In this document: positions 53,754 through 64,000 of the stretch, one piece after another
Position numbering within the stretch: the first letter of the stretch is position 1
How the letters are laid out: each line of letters begins with the position of its first letter
Source: Trigonopsis variabilis
Taxonomy: Eukaryota > Ascomycota > Trigonopsidomycetes > Trigonopsidales > Trigonopsidaceae
Assembly (NCBI GenBank): GCA_003707065.3
Contig: PPXM03000010.1
Location: forward strand, 434,001 to 498,000
Direction of reading: 5' to 3'
DNA length: 64,000 bases
The notes under the pieces: model-generated
Seen by the model: the letters and a program-made list of their open reading frames with translations, nothing else
Databases searched by the model: none
Told to the model about the DNA's origin: nothing
Position numbers and translations under genes: made by a program

Positions 53754-54788
53754 TTAGGATGCTGCGGCTGCCTCTGCGAGTTGCTCTTCCTGTTTCTGGG
53801 TCTCGAATGGCTCTAAGGAACCAAGACCCCAAGTAGCCAGCAATTGAGCATCTTCGTCCCAGCCATTACATTTCGTAGTGAGCATCCTATCTCCTGTAAA
53901 AATCGCATTGGCTCCAGCCATGAAAGCCATGCCCTGCTGTTCACTCGACATTTCTGTCCTGCCGGCAGCGATGCGGATGATAGAATCCGGCATTGTAATT
54001 CTTGCTGTTGCGATTGTCCGAAGAATGTTGTCAAATGGGATCCTCTTATTTTTACCTAGAGGGGTTCCCGAAATAGGCACGAGCGAATTGATTGGAACCG
54101 ATTCAGGATGGGAAGGCATTGAGGACAAGGTATGCAGAAAAGATATGTGATCTTCAGGGGTTTCACCGAGACCGAGGATACCGCCTGAGCAGACTGAAAT
54201 TCCAGCTCCCCGGACATTGTCGATTGTCTGCAGTCTCTCATCATAGCTCCTGGTAGTAATGACCTTAGGATAGAACTCTCTAGAAGTATCGATATTATGA
54301 TTGTAAGCAGTTAATCCCGAGTTTTTAAGTTCTTGGGCTTGAGCGGGGTCGAGCATGCCTAAGGTCACGCAGCTTTCTAATCCTAGTTTATTAACTTCCT
54401 CAACCATTTGTTTGATCCGTCGGAGCCCCGACTTCCTTCCCTTCATGTCTCTCCAGGCTGCACCCATACAAAACCTAGTGGAGCCATTCTCTTTAGCAAT
54501 CTTTGCGGCCTCGACGACCCGATCGAGATCCATCAAGGGTTCCGCTTTCAAATTGGTCTTATGTCGCGAACTTTGCGCACAGTAAGAGCAGTCCTCCGTA
54601 CATCCCCCTTGTTTTATGTTGAGCAAGGTGCAGAGTTGTACCTTAGTGGGGTCATGAAACTGACGATGAACTGTTGCAGCCTGGTAAACCAAGTCGAGTA
54701 AAGGTGTCTTGTAGATGTGAGCAATCTCTTGCCGAGTCCAGTTACTGCGAACAAAGGTCTTCAAATGCTGAGGTAGTGTCTTCCACAT
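53754..54788 (-). CDS. BIO2: Biotin synthase
   Basis: BioB/Bio2 is a radical-SAM enzyme that inserts sulfur into dethiobiotin. In fungi it is mitochondrial and depends on the ISC iron-sulfur machinery, a functional link to ISU1 in this window. The single exon encodes 344 residues. The radical-SAM cluster motif is KQGGCTEDCSYCAQSSRH (CxxxCxxC). Further marks are RFCMGAAWRDMKGRKSGLRR, LTAYNHNIDTSREFYPKVIT, ISVCSGGILGLGETPEDHIS and the [2Fe-2S]-binding Arg region RIAAGRTEMSSEQQGMAFMA, and NAIFTGDRMLTT. Yeast Bio2 is slightly longer; no strong presequence is seen before MWKTLPQHLKTFVRSNW. Confidence 0.95.
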   Translation of the reverse strand: MWKTLPQHLKTFVRSNWTRQEIAHIYKTPLLDLVYQAATVHRQFHDPTKVQLCTLLNIKQGGCTEDCSYCAQSSRHKTNLKAEPLMDLDRVVEAAKIAKENGSTRFCMGAAWRDMKGRKSGLRRIKQMVEEVNKLGLESCVTLGMLDPAQAQELKNSGLTAYNHNIDTSREFYPKVITTRSYDERLQTIDNVRGAGISVCSGGILGLGETPEDHISFLHTLSSMPSHPESVPINSLVPISGTPLGKNKRIPFDNILRTIATARITMPDSIIRIAAGRTEMSSEQQGMAFMAGANAIFTGDRMLTTKCNGWDEDAQLLATWGLGSLEPFETQKQEEQLAEAAAAS

Positions 54789-55219
54789 GCTATGAAGAAG
54801 AGTAAACCAGATGAGGGTAAGTTGAATATGTGGTGGACAGAAAAGGGCGTGCTAAGTTAGTGAGTGACTAACTAATCCTACTACTGAGAAGCTAACTAAA
54901 ATGGGGCTCAGGCTATCGTTACAAGATAGATCACTTGCGCTTGCGGTATTAGCCAATAAGACCAAAGCCAAAAGTCACTCCGATCCAGTAATAGCTAAAA
55001 TAGTACCAGCAAATTCAATTCAGTGACATGGAATGCTCTAGATTAATTTGCGAAATTATTTGTCTTACAGATTAGTGTTGTGTTACTTTTCACTACGGCC
55101 TGTTGCCATGCCTCGGAGATGAGGTCGGAGCATGACAGCTGGTGAGTGCTTCGCCCAGGGATTAGGAAAGAGCCGTCCTTGAAGGTGCCTTAGCAGAAAT
55201 TCACTCTATATCTATGCAA
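54789..55219. other. BIO2 upstream region
   Basis: 430 bp between the BIO2 start and the Vps62-like stop, both genes on the minus strand. Nothing distinctive is seen. Confidence 0.35.
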
Positions 55220-56556
55220 TTAACCAAAAAATCGATCCAATACAGTGCAAAACCACCCTGCCCACATAAACCGTCGAACAAGACTTCCTAGCCACCGAGG
55301 ACGTATGTTATTTAACAAGCCTCCACAATTTGCGCCTTCAGAATCGATTCCTTCGCCATATTGAATATGCCGCCGTACTCGACATCCACCCCAAAAATTG
55401 TACCACTTTGAGCGCTGGCAGACCGAGGTTCGCATCAGATTTTTCTGCAGGGGGCCCCATGGGCCATCAATATATCGCCATTCGAACGGATGGAACTTCT
55501 GTCTCGGATCCTCAGGTGGAAGCTTCTTATCACCCCAGTGTCCTTTGAATTCTAGCCAGTCATTGTCGTAGATGGAGCTTGTGTTACCCCCAAACTGCCC
55601 AATATCTGATAATGGAGCTCGTTCTCTTGAGCGTATGCCCTGCTCGGTGAGGTGGTTGTCGACATGCTCAACATAATGGGCTCTTGTGGGTTTCTCGCCG
55701 TCATATGTATACCCCAGGAAATTTCTTACGGGATCCCACAATGGTCCTCTATCAGTGAAATCACTGAGGATCCAATAGGGTAAATCATGAGAATGTTGCC
55801 CCACCGAGGCATAATTAGCATGAGTACCTCTAGCCGAGAAAATAATTGGCCGATTGGAGTCCATTTCAAGTTTCTCCATGCCTCCGAATTGGAAGGCCGA
55901 ACCACCGCCATGAGCTGACATCCAGACCACTTGTGGAGCTCCTTTATAAAATCGAACGAGCGAGTGTTCCCAATCACCGACATGGTTGCCATAAGGACCG
56001 GCACCCATTACAAATGGCCCTAAATTAAACGAATAAAAATAAAACCAAAATGCATCCACCCATCCATCGCCTTTATCAACCACAATTAAAGGGACTGGTG
56101 CCTGACACCATCCAGTCACCAAATCCGGCATCCGCCGTATTCCTTGAATCCATCGAGGATCGACACTGAAATCATCTACTGATGTCAAAAAAACGTCTTT
56201 CTTTCGAGGTAGACGACCTAAATCTTGTAGTTCCAATACTCGTCCATTAGTCAGATTTTTGTCTTTATGCACGGCACTCATATGCTGGACGCTATCACAT
56301 AGTTAGTCTCAAGTTCATTATGTTCTTCTCTTGAACTTACAATCTTGAAACATCTTGGGGTAAATAGACTTCCTCTGAATATAAATGAACAGCAGGAGCT
56401 GAAGGGTGAGTTAGCTAATCGCCTTTCGAAGATCAGAGACTCACCATGCCTTAGAACGTACTCAGGTATGACTCCAGGTAGAACCGCCCAATATCTGTCT
56501 ACTGGAGCAGCAATCACCTGGAACAGCAATAAAAATAATGCCTGTATAAACCCCAT
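55220..56556 (-). CDS. Vps62/DUF946-family protein
   Basis: Three exons (56556-56445, 56398-56341, 56291-55220) with introns of 46 and 49 nt give 413 residues. A hydrophobic N-terminus (MGFIQALFLLLFQVIAAPVD) looks like a signal peptide. The fused exons read RHAPAVHLYSEEVYLPQDVS, the standard opening of the family. Later marks are DAFWFYFYSFNLGPFVMGAG, YGNHVGDWEHSLVRFYKGAP, VVWMSAHGGGSAFQF, FSARGTHANYASVGQHSHDL and the tail KWYNFWGGCRVRRHI. Yeast Vps62 was linked to vacuolar protein targeting, but the molecular activity of the family is unknown. CACGTG lies at 56839-56844, about 285 bp upstream. Confidence 0.85.
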
Positions 56557-57012
56557 GGTCGGAGATACTCACTAACGAGTGAAATCAATAATGATGACAA
56601 AGTTTAAAGGGGAACGAGACAAACGAAGACGGAAATAGAGCCTATCTAACTATATAGCTATATAGATAAGGAAGATGGGATGAACAACCCAAAGGGTGAA
56701 TGTATTTATAAGACGAATTTCAAACGCTCCAAACTCAGACGGGGAAGAAAAGTGATAAGTGGAACTTTGACCAGGATGCAAAATGATGTAACGCTGATGA
56801 GGTTACACCGGAACGGCGGGCCGACAGGATCGCCGAGTCACGTGGGACAATAGAGAAGATATTAAAGCAAAGCCAAAGTCCCGAGACGAGTCCGCCTTAC
56901 TTCCCAATTTCAGAGCCGCAGACGAAATTGAAAATAAAGCACGCTGTGAGGTGTGGAAAGAGCATTGCAGCGAGAATCCAGTTGGAGATCACAGGTCCAT
57001 TTGTTTTCGTTC
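56557..57012. promoter_or_regulatory. Vps62-like promoter region with one CACGTG box
   Basis: 455 bp between tandem minus-strand genes. TCACGTGG at 56838-56845 is the only motif I can name. Confidence 0.35.
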
Positions 57013-59847
57013 TCACGTCCATAGAAGCTTCTTTAGACGATATCCTATAAAATCGAGTATCTTCGTTTTTGCACGAGAATCATCTAGGGAAATAATATTT
57101 CCACCCTTAACTGCGGCTTGCGGACATTCGGAGATTAGGCAGCCAAGAAAGTTGCTCCGATCAGACTCGCTCATGTCTAGAGGAAACTTTATTGCCATCA
57201 ACTTGTAAGACCCGTCAAGAGGTTGATCGGCTTCAGAAGATCTGCCTTTTCGACTTTTGATCACTTGTCTAGACTCATGCGTATTTTGACGCTCTTGTTG
57301 TTTGACGTCTGTCAGCTGATTAGATCGAATCAAATCACGTTTGTCGTACTCTAGCAGAACACCTGAGCGATTACGATTAGGTTGAATATTAGTCAAACCA
57401 TCATTTGCACTATAATACGCCCCGTGTCGAATATAGGTGACTTTTTCGACCTGGACTCGTTCAAAGTGCATAACCTTTTCTTGCATTATATCGTAGTCAC
57501 AGAGATAGATAGCTTGATCAGTCAATATAGATATTCTATCTACTAGATTGTTAGCTGTTAGCGTACCCTCCGATTCGGGGGTTTGTACCCATATTCCGAA
57601 GACCATTCTCTCTTGATCAGATGCGATGACTATAGACGCGGATGTTTTTATTGATTGTTGCTTCAACTTCGTTAAATCAATTGATGGATCATGATCAATC
57701 ATAGTAGCTTGATACTCCAAGAATTTCTGTTTGTCAGTGTACCCAAGGATACAATCCAAGATCGCTTGAGACAGAAAATCATTAACAGTGGCATTAAATA
57801 TCGCGATACAGCGAGAAGGCGCCAGTCATTACTCCTCGATATTTGCGCTGTCTTGTTCGAGTGAAGTCTCCTTTGAGAGCTGCAGTAGATGAATATTGTC
57901 GCGATATTGCATCACCGTTATCAGCCCATAAAACATTAAAATGATTTCTAACCACCGGAGCATCAACGACTGCCAGTTGGTAATCTCCTAGCTGACGATC
58001 AAAGACAGACCACCTAAAAGCAACTTTGAACAACATTAGTGCGGTCCAAGCAGTCAATACAGTTGGTTCGCACCACCCCCTTTTGTCGATTGTTACTTAA
58101 GTTATCTGACCACTTGGCATGATCCAAGAATCTGCCCACTGGACTATCAAATATCAAGAAAATATTATCAAACTGCATATTGGAGCATTCGCGGTGGAAG
58201 TCAAACCATTCAAAGGGAATATTGCACTCTTTCGCTAGCTTTTCGTAGCTTTCGCCAAGATCTTTCTCCCGTCCTTTTTTTCTATGAGAGATAGAATAAA
58301 GATTCACCATAGATCTTTTTCAGCCGCCGAAAGTGCCGTAGAAAAATGGGTTTGGTCCAGTTCAAAGGCCTAAGGATCCTAGGTGTGGGATGTAGTTTGA
58401 AGGGAGACTGAGTAAAAAACAAGGGGATCGAACCGCGAACCTGAGTGAATGAGGTTGTCGTATTTGAAACGTACTCATTCTTTTGCCAGTTTAATAGCTG
58501 TTGAGTCTCAACCCAGTTAGCACAATTGCCATTATCGTCAATGCCTCGTCGTTGATATCTTAATCCAGCTCTCAGAATACTTTTCCGTGAGATCAAAGTC
58601 ATCGTACAATATAGCATATCAGCGTGCGAGTCACTAAGAGTCTTTTGATCTAATGCCTGAAAATTAATTTGGCCTATTGAGCCTTGTAAGACTGGAACAG
58701 GCAACGGGGTATCAAGAAAGCGTTTAGAAAGATGAAAGTTAAAGATAAAGCACTTCTTGGCCCGCTCCATTGACATCGGCTGAGGATCCAATAAACTTTT
58801 CGTCAAGTCTGAATTAATAAGTATTTCTCTAGGCTAGTGTACCTATGTCATAACTCAGATAGAAGTCGCCGCTCCTGAAAAGACTCAACGTACGATAGTT
58901 CAATTTGGAAATGATAGGTTCAATTACTGGGATTGTTTCAATAAACGAATGGTTCTTTATAGACTGTTGAGTCACAGTCTTAGCAAGATCTTCGGATCCA
59001 ATGGAGCTCCCATCTCTACAAACTGAACCTGGAGTATAGTTATCGATCACACCCTTGTCCACCTTAATACTATTTTTTTTTGGCTTGTATAGCTCTTTCC
59101 GAGTCAAAAGAATTCCGATTGCAGGTATCACGTTCGGTATCGCTCTCACTGGCTTCCTTTCCGCCCTTAAAGACTAATCCTTCATATGGATCAACGATTT
59201 CTTCCATTGGAGTAGGTCTTTCTGATCCATTGGGGCTAGAGCGAAGATAGATATAGCTGTCAGAGTCAGTTTCGTTATCATTAGGATCCATTTCATCGTG
59301 TAGATTATTTTGTATCAGATTCAGAGTTTTTTGACAGTCCTGAGCACTGGATAATGAGACAGCTTTCACATCAGTGATTCTATAAATTGGCTTTCCTGCA
59401 ACAATAGCAACTTGCTTGGTGTTCGTAATTAAGAGCAGTGTCTCAGAAAGCTCAATTAACCCAATGATTTCTTGCCCCCTAAAAACACCTTTGGTTGGTA
59501 TCTCAGCTGTAATACCTCTCAATGAGTGTGATATTTCCCATTTACATACTTAATTCCTCAATTTGAATCGTTCTGAATTGAATCCTGTACTTTCTTGAGT
59601 TCTTGGGAGGGGGGTTGATTCTGATCAGGTTGCACATAAATAATCTTCGCTTAGCACTTGTGCCACATCTATGTCTACTCACAAGGCCATTGCCTTCTGG
59701 CCATATAAGAACTTTACTCGGAATAGAACATTTCGAACCATCCATTTCTTGCGCCCTTCGCGATAAGGCCGTTACAAGGTAGCAAGGTGCGACCGGTGCG
59801 ACCGGTGCGACCTGCTTTCCGCTGATATCAACGGCTGCCACTATCAT
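57013..59847 (-). CDS. SAC-domain phosphoinositide phosphatase, INPP5F/Sac2-type, with apparent frame breaks
   Basis: Sac2/INPP5F removes the 4-phosphate from PI4P on endosomes. Exons 59847-59550, 59515-59132, 59094-58843 and from 58808 onward join in phase over introns of 34, 37 and 34 nt. The SAC N-lobe (VFRGQEIIGLIELSETLLLI, GKPIYRITDVKAVSL), then ILRAGLRYQRRGIDDNGN, the catalytic CX5R loop NCIDCLDRTNVVQ, then VLWADNGDAISRQYSSTAAL and GDFTRTRQRKYRGVM are all conserved. The hSac2-type C-terminal domain follows (EKVTYIRHGAYYSAND, to KLLWT). The frame slips by +1 at three places: near 58316-58320 (A5 in the coding strand, before MVNLYSIS), at 58016-58019 (T4, after NVVQSCF) and near 57796-57806 (after SLYR). 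No GT-AG intron repairs the last two; a 34-nt GT-AG reading at the first would remove a core strand. Sequencing error or a recently decayed gene are both possible. Exon 1 carries a triple 9-bp repeat coding VAPVAPVAP. Confidence 0.8.
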
Positions 59848-59923
59848 ATGATTATCTACCACGTTGTCAGTCTACGTATTAAATAGAGCACTTTTTGTAA
59901 AATGGATATTCCCATAATTTACA

Positions 59924-62900
59924 CTAATGTACACTGGGCTTACCTGTGCCTTTTGGCATTTTTTTGCGGGTTCCGCCCATATCCTCGAGCTCCTGGTCCT
60001 TGTAAAAATGAGGAGACACCTCAATCAGCCATTGTGGATCTATAGGCATGCAGTTTCTCATAAATTCTTTGCTCGTCAAGACTAATTCATGATAGAGCAA
60101 CCACTTAGGCTTGACTTTATATAAAACACTTGAAGGGTGAATAAAGACCGTCTGATTCGTCTTGGCCGTCCTGTAGCTATCGCCATTCCGATTCAGCCGG
60201 GCCACATGAGGGAAAAACCCAGCAGTAATGGACTTCTGAATTTTCTCCATCCCGCTGCCTTGGACACCACTGGTGCTTAACTCCACTTCCACTCGATCGC
60301 ATAGATTTGCTAGTTGATCTCTCACGTCGCGGGCTCTTTTGAGTGCCTTATGTTGCAAGTAATTCTCTTGTGCCCAAACATAGGAGTATTCTGTATCGAC
60401 CCATTGATTCCAGATCTCCAATAGCGTCAGATGATCGCCTCCAGGACTGGTAAAGGCCTGTCTGGCTCGATCGGCATAAATCTTTCGATCTTTGGGGCGG
60501 AAAAAGAGTGATCCTGACTCTCCAAGCATAGAGAGAATGCTAATTACTTCTTCCACACAGCCATACTTGTTGCTGGCTAAGATTGCTTTAGAAAACGTGG
60601 GATCTAAAGGAAATTCGGCCATTTGTCGACCGATCTTAGTCAATTGGCCCTTGTCATTTAATGCACCCAACGCATACAAGAGCTCTAAAGCTCTCGCCAA
60701 GGACTCGTCAGGAGGTCTGTCCAGAAAGTCAAACTCAAACAAATTGGTGATACCCAAAGATAGCAACAATAAAACCACACTACAAAGATTTGTTCGCTGG
60801 ATCTCAGGAGTCGTGCTTTCAGGGAGCTCATTGAAAAATGCCCATTTAGTGTAGAGCCTAAAGCAATGGCCTGGACCTACCCTTCCTGCTCTTCCTGCGC
60901 GTTGATTAGCAGACGCTCTTGAGCAGGCAGTCACGACCAAACTCTCCATGCTTGTTCTCGGATTAAACACGTTCTCCTTAACGAAACCTGGGTCGATTAC
61001 ATACGCAATACCATCAATAGTAATGGATGTTTCAGCGATATTGGTCGCAAGGACCACCTTTCTCGCTCCCGGAGGGGTGGGTTCGAAAATCTTGGCCTGG
61101 AGTTCGGGGGGAAGATTGGCATAGATAGGACAAACAACCAATTCCGCTATAGTATCGCCCAACTTGTGGCATGCTTCAGTGATATTTTCAGCCATGGTCT
61201 CAATTTCATCTTGACCGGTCAAAAAAACAAGGATATCGCCTCGATCATGCGATGTATGAATTTGAAAGACAGTTGTGATTGCAGCATGGATATAATTAGC
61301 CTCTGGTTGTTCAGTAAAGTGTATTTCAACTGGAAATCGTCGGCCAGGAATGTTCATAATCGGCGCTTGATCGAAGTAGTCAGAGAATTTCTCCGCATCC
61401 ATCGTAGCAGATGAAATTATCAGTCGTAGATCAGGGCGAAACCTGGCTATGTCTTTCACTAGACCGAATAATATATCTGTATGAAGAGTTCTTTCATGCG
61501 CTTCATCAATCATGATCACGGAATAACCAGACAACTCTGGATCAGTCAAAAACTCTCGAAGCAACATTCCATCAGTCATATACTTGATGATAGTATCATC
61601 TGAAGTTTTGTCTTCAAATCGTATCGAATATCCCACCTCGTGACCTAATCGAACTCTCATTTCTTGTGCTACCCGGGTAGCGACCGACATGGCAGCAACT
61701 CGTCGCGGTTGGGTACAGCCAACTTTCTTTCCTCCTCTGGTATACCCAGCTTCATGAAGGTACTGAGGTAATTGAGTCGTTTTGCCTGACCCTGTTTCTC
61801 CCACCACAATCAAGACCTGATGATCATCAATAGCTTGAAGCAGTTCTTGGCGGTATTTGTACATAGGTAACGATTTTCTGACGTCTTCAATACTCATTGT
61901 TTCTCGTTCTCTTTCTTCCTTATCCAGCAATTTATTTAATCTTTCTCCTTCTTCGCCCATTTTTTTGCGGTCTTTATGTGACGATGTAAACGCAATATGT
62001 TGACTAGTATCAAAAACATAGTCGTAATCGTCAGCAGCCGGAGTAGACTTGGTATTAGGCTGAAGTCCCATGGAAGCTTGACCTTGCTCCCATTGATCAG
62101 TTTCATTCACATCTTTGGTTCGATGATTGCGTCGTTCTTCGTACCGTTTATAGAGGACGCTTTGTCGTTTCATTCTATCGATCTTTCCCTTTTCTGTAAT
62201 ATAGTCTTCAGGCAAAGCGTACAATCCTTCTCCTTGATCTAAATTCATCCGCTCCTCCGCCAATCGAAGGATCTCTTTATTGTACTCAACTTCTCGCCTT
62301 TCCTCAGCCGTGAGTTCCACATTTCTGAAAAACATCTCATCTTCTTGGACTTTCTTCCTTAATTCCTCTACTTTTTTTTCTTCTCGAGATTTTAGATATG
62401 TCTGTCGCGATTTCTTGTACAACTCAGGCAATATTTCTTCTCTTAACTTCGAATCCTCTGAGATGCTCTTTCTATATGAAATATCGCTGTTCTTAGTCCG
62501 GTCATGGACCGCTTTCTTGGTTTTTCTTTCATCACGATCTCTTAATCGCTTGGCAAACTCATCACGTTCTCGCTCATCTTCAGAAATACTATATGCGCTT
62601 CCTTTCTCATTGTTCTCTATTTCTGAGTAATCTCTCCTCCTACGTTTATTAGGTAGTTCAGACGATGTTTCCTTCGGCGATGATACCTCTCTGTTATCAT
62701 TCGAAACTGTTGCCTCATCATTTATCATAGATCTAGACGGTAGGTCTCCTGGTTTAGATTGTGATGCATGGGTATAATTCGTTGAATTCCGCAGAAGTTC
62801 TTTGGTACTGGCTAGAATCGGCTTTGAAAGAGTCGTGTCGCCTTCCAAAAGCAAGGCATAACGTTGCGCCTCAGACTTGTTTGTCGCGCGATTCTTCACA

Positions 62901-63144
62901 GGTCCTGCATGTGGTAGTTTTGAATATAACTGCTTAACGAAATCTTGCGCTTCTGGCGTCTTTGGAAGTCCCACACTTTGAAGACTATAGTTTAGGATGT
63001 CTGCTGATTTAGCATCTTTGGCACTCTGAATACAAAATTCGACAAGGTTCGAATCCGTGAAAGAGAGGAGCTAGAGTTAAAACTGAAGGATTTCTGCTTA
63101 CTCACATTAAGAAGGTTGTCCGAAACCCATGTAGTTAAATCCAT
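59924..63144 (-). CDS. PRP2: Spliceosomal DEAH-box ATPase Prp2/DHX16
   Basis: Prp2 remodels the activated spliceosome (B-act to B*) before the first catalytic step. Exon 1 (63144-63106, MDLTTWVSDNLLN) and exon 2 (63070-59924) join over a 35-nt intron to give 1061 residues. The N-terminal third is charged coiled-coil-like sequence typical of DHX16. The ATPase core has GETGSGKTTQLPQYL (I), CTQPRRVAAMSVATRVAQ (Ia), IDEAHERTLHTD (II), SATMDAEKFSDYF (III) and NQRAGRAGRVGPGHCFRLYT (VI). The winged-helix, ratchet and OB-fold regions follow to GGTRKKMPKGTGKPS. The size and MSIEDVRKSLPMYKYRQELL before motif I favour Prp2/DHX16 over Prp16, Prp22 or Prp43. The SAC gene starts 77 bp after its stop on the same strand. 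Confidence 0.93.
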
Positions 63145-64000
63145 GGTAGGGAAGATTTGAATGTAACGATGCAGGCCTTGGTGTTACGAATCAGTCGTAA
63201 TGATTCCATCTGTCCAGCCAGCCTTCAAGGATGGCACTACGATTGGGGATCAGGTCATTCGTCGGAGGTCAGACCATTAATCGGACCACCTTGAATATGA
63301 CCTGATCCATTATCAAGTCTATATAAGCATGTACTTAGAGTAATAGAGACAAGCTTTTTGGATTACATTCGCTGGTAGCAACCGCTGTAGAGATTGTTAC
63401 ATTTGGATGGGAAAGGTTTCGCTGCTTCTTCGACATAGTTTACTCAAGTACAGTACAGACTATATAATCTAGCCATCTTAGAAAGTTGCTCTATCTTATT
63501 CTACCATACACCTCCGTAGAATAAAATATGATAGCTTCTGACGTTTTTTGATGAACACGCAAATGGACAGCCCGTAAGGCCACTAGATAATATCGCGGGA
63601 AGTTACCGTTACAATCAGTGACCCACTAGTCGATCGGTACTTTAAAATCAAGTCCGTGTATCGACGCTCCCTATCACGACATAATGAGCATACCACAGAA
63701 AACGAAGCAGGTAAGACTTCTGTGTATGAGACAAAGACTTACTGTATTTCAGGAAATGGTTCAGATAGGTATGTAAGTCTAAAAAGCCCCCAATGGTTCA
63801 TTTGCACCTTTGCATGCCTCGAATAAATTCGATGAGTTTGCCAGGAGATCGCGATTAAAAGAGTCAACTATTCAGTTTAAAGATAATTGCCGGTTATCTG
63901 TTACCCCTTACAAAAAAAACTAGTAAAAATCCCATGAGTTGTTTTCTTCTCTTTGTGAGTTAGTTGGCAATTTCTTGTGGATTGTTTGCTAGCTGAATGC
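63145..64000. other. Right-end region with LTR relic and a possible gene start
   Basis: Holds the second solo LTR (63182-63401), whose left end lies only 38 bp upstream of the PRP2 start. Beyond it a possible gene start is visible at 63684: ATG with nine codons (MSIPQKTKQ), a good GTAAGA...TTTCAG intron (63711-63752), a 16-nt exon and a GTATGT donor at 63769. What follows is not resolvable before the window ends. Confidence 0.35.
63182..63401 (-). repeat. Solo LTR relic, copy 2
   Basis: About 220 bp, the inverted counterpart of 20348-20571, with TGTTAC at the left end and GTTACA at the right end on the plus strand. Flanking pentamers CTTGG (63177-63181) and TTTGG (63402-63406) agree at four of five positions, a likely target duplication, supporting a solo LTR left by recombination. 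It sits between PRP2 and its upstream neighbour, so it may influence the PRP2 promoter. No internal retroelement sequence is present. Confidence 0.75.

Noticed and set aside
63036-63056. tRNA-like B box (GGTTCGAATCC)
   Set aside because: It lies inside the second PRP2 exon and there is no matching acceptor stem, D arm or anticodon arm around it.

Overview
This window is nuclear DNA of a fungus, most likely an ascomycete. The evidence is the mix of genes: VAC7, SEC72, CBF1, NTA1, MPE1, a YPR011C-type carrier, an RPA49 very close to the budding-yeast form, and mitochondrial HEM1 and BIO2. Two genes point to respiratory complex I (the NDUFV2 24-kDa subunit and an NDUFA4/B12D-type protein), which argues against Saccharomyces and Schizosaccharomyces. 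Introns are extremely short: most are 31-45 nt, with CTAAC-like branch sites a few bases from the AG. Base composition is moderate. An early-diverging ascomycete would fit, but the species cannot be named from the sequence alone.

Layout. 1-13 kb: the N-terminal part of an ABCC transporter (cut by the window edge), SPT4 in four tiny exons, an NTA1-like amidase, CBF1, an unknown protein with a MADS-like segment, SNZ/PDX1, RPL41, a GNAT acetyltransferase, RPA49 and SEC72. 14-20 kb: a small two-segment membrane protein, a T5orf172/GIY-YIG-type protein, an unknown acidic/serine-rich protein, RPL18 and an APS/PAPS-type mitochondrial carrier. 20-32 kb: an LTR relic, VAC7, WEE1/SWE1, ISU1, RFA1 and NDUFV2. 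33-42.6 kb: ADH, a candidate 85-aa protein, an ER DnaJ (SCJ1), HEM1, an NAD kinase, the NDUFA4/B12D protein and a small RRM protein. 43-64 kb: an SNF2 helicase, an intron-bearing tRNA-Asp, a CYP7/8-like P450, MPE1, BIO2, a Vps62-like protein, an INPP5F-type SAC phosphatase with apparent reading-frame breaks, PRP2/DHX16 and a second LTR relic.

Themes. Many genes serve mitochondrial iron-sulfur, heme and respiratory metabolism (ISU1, HEM1, BIO2, NDUFV2, NDUFA4-like, NAD kinase), but they are not arranged as a cluster. Every upstream CACGTG noticed fits TCACGTG or CACGTGA. These boxes lie before CBF1 itself, RPL41, RPL18, the APS/PAPS-type carrier, SCJ1 and a few others. Paired ACGCGT boxes precede WEE1 and RFA1, as expected for G1/S control.

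The most unusual points are an apparent AT-AC intron in ISU1, a HEM1 start codon that seems to be split by a 33-nt intron, a 16-nt microexon in SNZ, three frame breaks in the SAC-phosphatase gene, and two diverged solo LTRs in opposite orientation about 43 kb apart. I found no CRISPR array, intact mobile element or clearly new multi-gene system.
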